Shown: piece after piece, positions 44,101-56,100 of the stretch
Layout: every line of letters starts with the position of its first letter
How positions within the stretch are numbered: position 1 is the first letter of the stretch
Assembly: GCF_040807025.1 (NCBI RefSeq)
Contig: NC_090945.1
Coordinates: forward strand, 51,151,588-51,215,587
Source of the DNA: Struthio camelus
Lineage: Eukaryota; Chordata; Aves; Struthioniformes; Struthionidae
Reading direction: 5' to 3'
Length of the DNA: 64,000 bases
Notes under the pieces: model-generated
What the model was told of the DNA's origin: nothing
Seen by the model: the letters and a program-made list of their open reading frames with translations, nothing else
Databases searched by the model: none
Translations under genes and position numbers: made by a program

Positions 44101-47100
44101 AATTTGGCAAACGTGCTTTTACATTTTGAGTGCTGTGAAATGCCACTAGCAAGTTGTTTTCCTTCTTAACAAAAAAAAAATCTTTTTAGAAGTGATTTGT
44201 CTACCTACTTCTTGAAGTTTAAGCATTCCAAAACTAACCCATCATATTTTGTTCAGAGTCCTGAAAACCTGTCTAGTAGATTTGTCCGCAAGTAAGGGAG
44301 ATGAAAGCAGTAAAACAGGTCGAGTCTACTCACTTCTATTTCTCTCATGCTGAAGACCTCCACCCCACACTTTTTGCCACGTTCCACAAGATCCATGCCA
44401 AAAGGCTCCATAATAACAATGGTGTTGAGGACTGGAGTTTCCCCCTTTTCCACGCTGGTTAGCAGAAGCTTGGCCTTGTCAGGCTTGTCACAGAAAACCA
44501 ACGACAAGTCAGCTGATTAAGGAAAACAACAATATTAACATGACGAGTTTAGACTAGATCCGTACTTTAGGAATTGGTACTGGAAGACTTTTCTGAGGAA
44601 GACTACAGTTCTGTCCTCTGTCAGCTCTGGCAACTACACGTACAATGGCAAGCTAGTGAAAACATCCTACCTTTGTTCACAATATAAGTAATTGCTTCAG
44701 TTCCCAGTGTGTCATAGAGCGGTACCACCACCATGGAGAATGCATAGCATCCCTGTTCGATGATAACCCACTGCACAGGAAAAGAAGAGATGCAAGTCAC
44801 TGTGTGTTTACCAATCAAAGTAGACCTCCAAAACAAACAAACAAACTGTTGTCAGAATTCTGACAAGGAAGCTATCTGGGCAGAGCTCATTTGAACAAGT
44901 CTTTAAACGGGTGCGTATATAATCTGTTTTCTCTGAAAGTCTACTGAATTTTCATCCGCAGGAGGAAGAAAAAACAGTAGCTTATGAGAAGTCCAATATG
45001 AGTCCTATTGGGTCCAGTAAAACTCAACCCTGTCCCTAACACAGAGTACATAAGCACTTTTTAAACCAGTTAACATACATGATCGATCTTAAGTTACCTG
45101 TCAACAGAAAGGTATTTTGAGTACTTTGATGATTCTGCTTCATACTTTCAGGTTATCAAGTAAGGTTTTACAGCCTTGGATATTCTGTATTACCACAGTA
45201 TGAACTAGTGAAGGGTTTGTTCATGTCTTGACACACATGAAGTTTCTGTACACGTTCTATCCTTAGCTTTATATTAGCTGCCTCTTATCTGATGGCCTGA
45301 GATGCAACACATGCAACTAGTGTAGGAGCCACCAGGGTTCTTTGGAAGGCCAGATCAAAACATTGTTCAGTATCTGTCACCACTAATCATCCCCCTTTAG
45401 AGGAGGTCTAACCCGAAGATGCAGTTCTACATGCACCATTTCTATGAAAAAAAAAAAAAAAAAAAAGACATCTATCCCTGCAAGTCGCATTAGAAGGATT
45501 TGCCTGCTAACAAGCGTGGTACTCAATAAATATAAAATATTTTCTGTGTAATGCAAGCTAATGATGCTTTCCATGATGCTTCAAGCCTGATTTTTATCCA
45601 AAGCACTGTTAAGTTGGTCATGCAACTTTTTTCTGTACAGTAGTTATTTGTTAAAACTTGTGCACAACCACCTACACTGAAATATAAGCATGCGCATGAC
45701 TCCCGAAGTGGGAGACTCTGGACACATGAAAAGACCAATGAGACTGGAACAATTCAATTTTTCCCCTTGAAAAAGGGGGACAAAAGTTCTCAGGCACAGT
45801 ACCTTTGGGCAATTCCAGTTAGGTGGACAGAACATCACACACCTCCAGAAGTTCACTGAACTTATGATTCAGCAAGGATTGCGTTAGCAAGGGCGTTGGC
45901 TTCCCGCCCTGGGCTCAGTCAAACTTTCTCAGTGCTTTTGCAGAATGCTAGCCAATTACTTCACTGACACGTGGTGCCAAGTTTAACCAGCTGAATAACG
46001 TTTATTCCATATATCATCTAGTATAGAAGCTACATTGCAAAACTGAGGCTTAGCAGTTTTGTTAAGAGTGTTTTATTAAGGGCATGTTTCCTGAGCTAAA
46101 TTTCTCTCTACGGTCGAGACAGTCAAACCCAGGGAATTTTTAAAGCACTTACACATCAATTAAGTTGTACATTCATCCCCAAAAGAATGTTTCTTATAAA
46201 GTTAACTGTTAGCTGTCATCATACTAACCAGTTTCATGGAGACATGAGACTTAACAGTAAGTCTAAGCAGGCATACCTACACTAGCCATGATAGGGACAC
46301 TACTGAATATTTTTGCCTAGATAGCATCCACCTGTACGCGTAACAACAGGAGGGGCAGCCATATCACTGTTCAGCAGCCTGAAGTCTAGTAGCTATTCTA
46401 ACAGGGTGTCTGTTACAGCCGACTTCAGAAGCAGCACACAGTGGCAGAGCTTCCCACTCTCTAATTAAGAATCGTGGATTACAAGTTATACAACAGCCAT
46501 CTTCATCTTCTGGACTATCAAGAGATTTTTCTTCCAGGTAAGCTCCAAAAGTTAAAACAGCATTTAAAAACAAATAGTAAATCTCAACATTTGAGCTCTT
46601 CCCCTCAAAGCCCAAGGGAGTATCTAGTAGTATACAAACAGTCTGAACATTTTGATTTGCTCTTTAAAGTGGCTCTCATCTTCTGTTAAGAGAAACTACT
46701 TAGCTGTCTTGTTTTTCATCCCAAAACAGAGATTCCTTGCTTGCAGAAGAGATCATCTGTTTTCCAGTTACTCAAAGAGAAAGTCATTATTATTTATAAG
46801 TCCAAATTTGTTTTTTAAAAATGAACATTTAAGCAAGTAACATGCTAGGATTTTCCCCTTTAGGGATTTTCCCCAGTAGTTGTTCCCTGAACTGATGAAT
46901 ATGAATCACATCACAAAGATCTTCACACACATGAACTCCCGTCTGGATTAGCGATTATGTTAAGGTTGTCACAACACTCATTCACTCGTTTTTGACAGGG
47001 AAAACCCCAGACTTAAAATTGCTGGCTTAACCAAGTCATTCCAGCTTGTTACTGATCCAAGTCAAAGCTTGCTGGAGCCAGGCAACTCATGCACATTATG

Positions 47101-50100
47101 CCTCTGATCCATGAGGAGACCACCCTGTGATGCTCTCCCTTCAGAAAATCCACTTAACTCAAGAATCAAAGATTTAATCTTTTGAAATAAAGAAATAAAT
47201 CTCGGGGGGGGGGGGGGGGGGGGAACAGCCAATTAGTTTCCCTTTGCACCCAAAGGTCTATAGAACAACAGTTCAACCTGGCAGGACATCAACATCTGAC
47301 CTCTTTCTTTTTTACTCCTGTTTATATAGTTATAGCACAGGAGATAAATGATAAGGCATTAGACTCTTCAATTCTAAGAGCTTCCTTGTTGGAGATGTCC
47401 TATCTTTTTTATTACAGAAATAACTGTAGCTGTTAGAACCAGAACACCAGAGGGAAAACCCAAGCAGCAAATTAACACAAATTTAAGAGTCTGGAAAAAT
47501 ATTTTCTTCATCTGTACCAGGCTAGGGATAGGGGGTTTTTTGTGTCAGTTTGTGGTTTGTTGGGAGGTGCAGAGAAGACTGGTCATGTCATTTGCCACAC
47601 AGTTGAATTTAAAACGTCAGCAGGGAAGGGTTGGTGACAAACTGAAATCAAGAGAGCCAACAGCAAACTGTTGTCCCACATTGAGACACTGATACAGATT
47701 TTAACTGTGCAAACATTTGACATGGCTCCAGATAACGGAAACTAGTTAGGGTCTTTCAAGAAGGAAGTTTTGTCTAAAACGTACTATAAGAACTATTCTC
47801 CTCTATTAAGATCGAGGTTTGGATTGGAACTAGCTTAATTAAGGTAGGACCAATTCAAACTACTAAGCATGTGCTTAGAGAAGTTCAGTCCTACTAGATT
47901 TAATAGTCTAGCCCAGAGAACAGAAACGTTTACTCAGTAGTTCATACTGCTTTTAAGTAACAGCTAGCAAGAACCACTCCTGAGTTAAGATGGAGAAACA
48001 CTAGCTAATCAATCTAGTTTGAGGTTTGTAACCTGATTTTGCTTTGTCAGATGACGTTGCTGAATTATGTCATGTTCTTTAGCCTTCTTTCAGCTCTCAG
48101 TTATTAACTTTCAATTAGTTTTTAATTTTTGCCTTCATTGTCAGCTCTCCCTCCCAGAATCTTGGCCTTTACGGCCTTTTTGGTGGCAATACGAGTATTA
48201 CCTTCAGTCATTTTCCATCTGTTCAAGTATTTGGTCACCATCAAGTGTTTCTTCGGTTTTTGAGGTGTTTAAACATCTTCACGCAACTTAACATTATTGG
48301 AACTAACCTTGAGTTACTGGATACACACTCATCATATACACTCTTTGGAAGAAGTACCCAGGACTTGCTTCCACTGCAGAAAAGGACCCCAAGCTAGTAA
48401 GTTTGACTGTACAAAGAAGCTGTAAGGAACCAATAAAGTGTTGGTCTGTACCCGAACACCATGAATAGAAACTCTGGATACATCACAGCACAGAGTTTAT
48501 TCCTGTGTAATGCAAGGCTATTTGGAAGGAAAGATTCTATGAAACCATAAAGACTCTTCCTATTAGTGCTTGTTAAGCAAAGACTTTCAACCAAATTTCA
48601 ATTACGAAATATGTCAATGCCACATTTTAAGAGAAAGTGAGTGTGGATTACAGTCAATCAAATAAATACCACATTCACTTCCTATTAGGCAGGACTTTAT
48701 AAGCCGGAAAGGGGAGGGGACAAAAGCTAAGCTCTTTTAGGTTTTCTGGTTCTTTTATTGCTCTGCATGCAGCTCTGTGAGAGGAAAAAAAAAGCATATA
48801 AGACTAACTGTTGTGTTAATTGTCAATTTTGGTTCTCAGCTAATGATGCCATGTGTATGTCTTGTGGGCCTAGGGACACTGGCCATCATCTCTTTCCCAA
48901 TCCCAAATATTTTGCTTGCTAGGGAAGCTTGGTACACTGCCAAAAAGCAGTAGATTTAAAAGAAAACTGGACCATTTCAATAGTAGCTAGATCACTAGTA
49001 CAAATTCCCTCACTTAAATTACCTCTGGTCTGTTCTGTGCAAAGATTCCTATATACTGAACTTGAGACGGTTTGAAGCCTCGGTGAAGTAATGCTGAACC
49101 CACACACTCTGCTCTGTCTAAAGCCTAAAAAAAGTCAAAAAAAAAAAAAAAAGCAAGCTCATTAGTACACCCCACCCAGAACATTATTTTACCATAAGTC
49201 TCACATGCAACTAAAAAAAAACCAAAAAAACCCAAAAAACCCACCCCACAAAAAAAAAAAAAAAACACATACAAAACACACAACCCTCACAATACCCCCC
49301 ATCACAATAACCAATATGAAGTAGACAGATAGGTTCTCTTGACTCTTTGGTGCCCTCCGTGACTTTGATAAACATTGCAATGCTATTACACTGCATTGAT
49401 TTTAGATATAACACTTGCACCCAATATACATCAGAAGAGACACCTAATCCAATTGGACTTGAAAGCATAAGATGGTATTTGAAGCTGACAAGCAGAGAAA
49501 AAGGCTGTTTTACTGCATTTGTGTTAAACCCCAGAAATGACCCTGGAATGATTCAACTTTATATTTCTGCTCAACAATTGTAAATGCTACATATGTCATG
49601 CTTCTGCCTCACTCTTCTGGGAAGCACTGAACTCCTAGTGCCTGTGAGGACCTGGGAGATTCCAAGCAAAAGCCCTTAAAAAAAGGCAAAACCCAGTTAA
49701 TTCTGCAAACAATGGTTCTGGGAAGGCAATTATCCCATTTCTCTTTCCATATAGCACATGATCCGAATCCCTGTTAGTAACATCTTGTACAAAAGAAGCT
49801 CTATTAAAGAAAGGTTGTATCTAACAAACACCAAGGTGATTTTGCTAGAAGAAGTGAGTTCTGCAACTTACAAGAGGTTTTTAAATGACCCTAATCATAC
49901 ACACAAAGCAAGGTTTATATAAGTTTGAAGGCATCTCCTGATTTAATCAGGAATGATCTGAAAGTACACAGCTGTTAAAAACAATCTGCATAAAGATCTA
50001 TTTTCAGTGAACAGAAAGCACTGCTACTAATTAAAAGCCTGTCTGTGTACACTATAAAACTACCATTCATCAGTAAGGAGATAAACCATCAAAAAGCACG

Positions 50101-53100
50101 GATAAGATTCGTAGATAGGACTTTCCCAGCGTAAAACTGGTCTCAGAAACAAGCGACTATGGTAGCAGCAGTTCAAGCCCTAACCCTGAACACTACTTGA
50201 AAGCTGCAGCCCTTCAGAGGCAGCGTACAAGTTCTAAACAATTCACAGCAACAGAGATGCTAACAGCTTCCAAGATACCCTCAAAACATTCAGAAATATA
50301 AGAGTGAATGAATAAGCTAAGTAAGCACAAGAAGTGCACTTTTTCCTCCCCAATTTGCAAACTTTTTAATGCTGTTCTTTTAGAGTATTCCAACAAGAAC
50401 TAGTATCTTTCTACAATATTTTGACATTGTAAAAGCAGCTTAAGATACTACTTTAAAACAAGTCTTAATTATTTGTAGCTGTTATATCACATCACTGGAT
50501 GTTGTATCAATGGTCACACAGGATGCAGAAGTAGATCTAGCAGTAAGCTAAAAAGGCTACTTACCTCTTTATAGGAGATCCACTCATATGGCTGGTTTGG
50601 CTTTCTAAAGCCCAGACAGGGACCATTATCTACAAATGGCAATCAAAAGTTAGTCAGGGTGTAAAGCCCGCTTTCTCTGTCCTGGCACCACACTAACTAC
50701 ACTCTTGCCAATGTTAAGCTGACAGCCTGTGAATTCTTTGCAGACACCTTCAGAAACCAAACTATTTTAGGGGTTAAGGGAAAGGGAGGAAGGGAAGGAG
50801 AGAGGAGCAACACCAGAATGGAAGCAGGGGAAGGACATGGAGGCAGCCAGGTTTAGTTCTGACTATGCAGCACAGCACAGACTATTCACACATCCTTGCT
50901 TCACAATAGGTCACGATTAAGTTTGCCTTCAAGAAAGGCCACACCCAATGCATTTTCTTATTGCTAGGTAGACATCACATATTCCCCCCCCTCAACTGCA
51001 TTTCAAAAGAGTCCAGACCTTTAGTTCTTAACATAATGTAGAAAAATTCATCTTTAAACTTACTTGATACATGCACACCCCTTTGGAAGATATCATAAAC
51101 TGTTCTCACATCATCATAGTAGTAAACCAACAGTTCATCACTGTTAAGGAGAGAGGACCTTCGAGCATGCTCATCACCCTACATAAAAACAAACAGAAGG
51201 GTTAGACATCTGTTTGTTAAAGATCAACAGGGAATTACTGAAATATATTGAAAAAAAATCCAATCTGAAATATTGCATTATGAGCCTTAGAAAATTCTGC
51301 TTTAAAGATCTTGGATTCTTTTTACCACAGGAGCAGGAAAAGCCCTGCAAGGTTTCCTAGAACGTATGAGGTTAAAAAAGGGGCTGAGTTGCTCCTTACA
51401 TTTCTAAAAACCTGTCAGGCAAAAAATCCTGTCCTTGGCTACATACGATGGCACAGATCAAGCCTGATGACTGCGTAACGCCCTCGGACACTCCTTACTA
51501 GATAGAGAATTTTTCACTTAAGAAACGTTTTAATCCATTACTGCAGCATAATTCCATCAAGCTTTCCAACTCCCTCCACCTTCAGCCAGGACACCCTCGG
51601 GACAAAAGAGCAGGAAGTATAACTAGGCAATGTGTCCAGTTCTGGGCTCCCCAGTACAAGAGAGACATGGCACTGCTGGAGGGAGTCCAGCGGAGGGCTA
51701 CCAAGATGATTAGAGGGCTGGAGCACCTCTCCTATGAGGAAAGACTGCAAGAGCTGGGCCTGTTCAGCCTGGAGAAGAGAAGATTGAGAGGGAATCTCAT
51801 CAACGTGTACAAGTATCTGAAGGGGGAGTGTCAAGAGGATGAGGCCAGCCTCTTCTCCGTGGTGCCCAGCAACAGGACAAGAGGCAAGGGGCAGAAACTG
51901 AACCACAGGAAGTTCCATCTGAACCTGAGAAAAAACTTCTTCACTGTGAGGGTGACAGAGCATTGGAACAGGTTGCCCAGAGAGGTAGTGGAGTCTCCTT
52001 CGCTGGAGATATTCAAAACCCGTCTGGATGTGATCCTGGGCAATATGCTCTAGGTGACCCTGCTTGAGCAGGGAGGTTGGACTAGATGATCTCCAGAGGT
52101 CCCTTCCAACCTAAACGATTCTGTGATTCTGTAATGTTCATTAGTTCTGCTCAGATGACAGACAGGTGCCTACAAAATATTGCTTGCAGGGAGAATATAG
52201 CTGGTCAAGCAGTGGGTCCCCTGTAAACATCACAGAAGACTATCTGAATCAGTGGCTGGAGTCAACGCCTGGGTTTTTTTTACATTGCCAAAACTTGGAC
52301 TAACTCAATCTATGGTGGTAATTGATATTGCTTGCAGATAACTGCACAAAGCCTATTCATAGGCAATCATATGCTCTTCCCAGGCATATGCTCAGCAGTG
52401 TTTTTAAAGTACCTCCCAAGACCAGAGAGCTACCCATTAGTGTATATGTCAGATACCCAAAGAATTATCTGCAGAAGATGTCATGTTGCACTTGTTCATA
52501 GAAAGAAGGTAGAACGTTAATGGCTCATCATGGGGGTGGGAGGAGAAGACAAAAGGCATTTTAATGCTAAAACAAGTCTAACTTGTTTTAGCAAAACTCT
52601 ATATACGTAACGCACTGTCTGCCACTCCTTTGACAGTAAGCAGAAACATATACTGAGAACACAACTCAGAACAAGTTAATGACTAGCCTACCTCTAAACA
52701 TTCATATTAGAAATACTGAAGAGCCTACTTGTACTCCAAGATCAACATCTATTCTACAGGAAATGAATAGATCACTAAAACATGTCTCTGCTGGGGGGGG
52801 GGTGGGTGGGTGGGAATCAAGGTTGCTTGTTTTAACGCACTTGTTTCACAGAACTTATCCAAGGTCAGCCTCTAGATTTCCCATCTCTGGAACTAGCCTT
52901 AGGAAGCTCATGCTATGGTAGTTCACAACCACAGTCATAGGTAACTTTTATAATGCAATGCATCGGTACCATGTTTAACATGCTACAATTCCTATTTCAG
53001 GTGAAATATCACATTCTAAGCCATTCCTTGACAACAGTCAATAAGCTTGTTTTCCTCTCATCTGAATTACTGTTTTATTTACATATGCTATTACTCAGCA

Positions 53101-56100
53101 CCACAAAAAGTAGGTGGTTTTTTTTTTAAAAAAAAAAAAAAAAGTGCCTGAGGCACAAACTACATCTGAGCCAAAAACCAAATCAGTTCTCCCGAGCTAT
53201 TTCCCAAGTTAAAGAAACAGAACCAACTTATGCTCTTGCTTACTTAACTCTTCTTTTCAAAGTAAGGAGAAATTAACTGAAATTCCAACAGCTCGGTAAG
53301 AAGAGTTTCCACTGAAAAACCACTTAGCTCCTTGTGTGAAGATCATCACGAGTTAATGTTATTCTTTAAAGATGCTGTGAAATATGCCAATGCCACCAAT
53401 CAGAAGTCATCTACCAGGCAACATTATGGTATTGGTCTACATTTTGCTTTAGAATAGAAAGGACTACTTAAACTCCACCAATTTTTTTATTAGTGTTAGG
53501 AAAAAAGTATCAAGATTTTAAGAGTCTGGGCAAACAGTCCTTATCCAGAATATTTGTGCAATAGCAGGAAGAGTTCTGCTCACAGTAAACTTGAAAAAGC
53601 AACTGCTACAGCACTGGTCACTCCAGTCGCTACATGTTTGAACCCTAGAACTGGAATGCTCGACTGGTTTCATAGAAGTTATTTGAATGGGATCTAACAT
53701 ATATGCCTAGTACAGAGGCAAGTGCTCAAAACAGTTGTAGGTTTTAAAGTGTTTGGGGGTGGTGGGGAGGGGGCACGTGATAAAGTTGCATTAGTGCTAA
53801 GAACAAGCTTGAGTTACTGGGATTTCCCCCCTCCCCTTACAGCAGCCATTGCAGGAAGCTGCAAGAAGTTGACCCATTTTGCAGCAAGTCCTGGACCTAG
53901 AAGACCTTTGCATTGGCTTGGACAAGGAGCATCCAAAGGAGCCAGGTTTTTCCATGGAGGAGTCCTGTATTACCCAGTCCATCAATGCCTGGTTGCATCG
54001 TGTAACACAAACAAGAACTACTTCTGTTCAAGATATGGTTCTGACATTGCTTCTTGTTGATAAAGGCTGCTTCAGATCAGCAGTACTGTCAAAATGTATG
54101 GCTGTTTCCCCCATGCCCCAGAGGCAAGGGAGCCAATTTCTGTTTTCCCGAGAACAGCGTTTTCCTGAGAAGGCAAGCAATGCTTCAGTTACTAGCAGGC
54201 TTATTCTGAGCAGCAAGAAGTATAAGCTAAAATTCTCAACCTGCCATATAATTTTAAGCAACCTAGCCCCTAGGTAAGCACATAACAGCTAAAACTGATT
54301 ACTTAAGATTAGACATGCACCTGTCTCTAACCAAGTTATTCTTGAAAAAGACAAGACAAGTTCTGGTAATTATCAAAAGAACATAAGGAAGTTTAAAAGT
54401 TATTTCATGAGTGAAATGGCTGTCTCTGTATTTGACTATCTTTTCTGAAGGAAAAAAAAAAAGACAGAGTCATAAATCCAAACCTATGCCACTAGAAGAT
54501 CCAGATAAGCAAGCTTTTATCTACATGCTATCTTTCCGCATATTCTAGCCAAACTTGACCCAAATAGCAGTATTTGCTTTTTTTTAAAGACCATGCAGCC
54601 AAAGTTGTTCAAACGTCTATCACCAACTGGAAGAGCAATCTGCAAACAGACAGCACCAGATGTGCCTGCAGTTACAGATGTGATTAAGGGTACACCCGAG
54701 CTTTGCAAAATATAGCTGTAATGCCTTATTGTTAGCATTATTGCAACGTGGTGAAATTCCTAGCGATATAGCGCACAATTCAGTATAGTGTAATTCTTGG
54801 CAATATAGTCTCACACTGGTTGGACTTATTAAGAATTAAGATTCATGAATCTTATCTTCCTTCCTACAGGCAAAGGATTCAAATGAATTTTGAGCAGAGA
54901 TTCTCACTGGTACCTCTAAAAAATAATAAAAATTTCCCCCTCAAAAAAGGTTGGTAGCTTTGAAAACGTTGGGGATTCTTACAGGGAAATGGGATTGTAA
55001 TATGCATATGTTGAAGACTGTACTCCACATGTTTTAATTGTGACATCTATTTTAGAAGTAATCCAATACTTCTGGTAGCTCTCTGAACTGACATTCAACT
55101 CAGCGTACAATCTTTATGTTCACTCTGTGATGGTTAAAAGGTGTCACTGGGTGCTGACCTGCCAAATCAAAGCTTTCCAAAGATGGGAAGCAACATGGAA
55201 CAACAATACACAGGATATTTTTCCTCCCATAAGAAGTTCTGAAGATTCATCATGTGAACATTTAGAAACCCTACTCCAATCACTGGCTTCGTTGGACTTT
55301 GTTAGAGGCCGAGGCAGTCAAATGTCTGCAGATATATCTCATTGCCAGAGTTAAGCAGAACCGTATTTAAAATTCAGAATTAAAATCATTAATGAACAGG
55401 TAGCTCTGCTATTCAAAACAGTAGAGAAGCAGAATTGCCTTCTGCTGAGCTTCTTTGGAAAACACTGCTGACTCCCCTAGTCCTTTTAAATTGCATTCTT
55501 TAATCAGAAAAGTTGTTAAGCACATTGTCTGAAAGCAGTGTTTGACATTTTTCTGCTGTGGAAGCAACAATCATAGCTTAGTAAAATCTATGAGAATGGA
55601 AAGTACATGTGGCGAGATCTTAAGCAAGCGCATTTAGGGGAAAAAAAATGAACCTCAAACACCAAATTACACTCTTCACTGTTATAAAGGTATCAGTTTT
55701 AGCACACGCTTTAAATTTACTTCAATAGACATACTCTGACTTGATCACAATTGGGTATAGTTCACAACGTTACATTGTCAGGGGCTGTATCTCACAACTG
55801 CCAAGAAACAAAGCTGGACAAGTTTTGGTTATTTCAATGTACACCCTCAAAGTTTGAGATGTACTAACATGTTCAGGTGTTTTTCATTTGAGTTTCACTA
55901 TTAGTAAAGCCTTTATTAAAAGGCATTCTCTGAAGAGGTAAGGAAAAAATAGTGCTGCTCTACCTATCTTACTGGACAAGACTGCTGATGTTAATTAGTG
56001 CAATGTGGATCAGTTATTATGCTTTAATTAGTTCAGTGTGGTCTCCTACTATGGGACAATGATTTCAGCCACAGAATCCAGCAGCAATGAGCTAATTTAG

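Larger units (their letters stand above)
44771..49022 (-). other. ACSL1 intron, 4.3 kb
   Basis: Holds the A-run near 45450 and the G20 tract at 47204; no exon or mobile element recognised. Confidence 0.6.

Noticed and set aside
49211..49468. Minus-strand frame with a Phe/Val/Trp-rich end
   Set aside because: Translation of A/C-rich low-complexity sequence.
51538..51963. 141-codon minus-strand open frame
   Set aside because: It is the antisense of the CR1 ORF2 fragment, not a gene.
53879..54277. 132-codon plus-strand open frame followed by GTAAGC
   Set aside because: No recognisable domain; a few frames of this length are expected by chance in 64 kb and six frames; it lies in an ACSL1 intron on the opposite strand.
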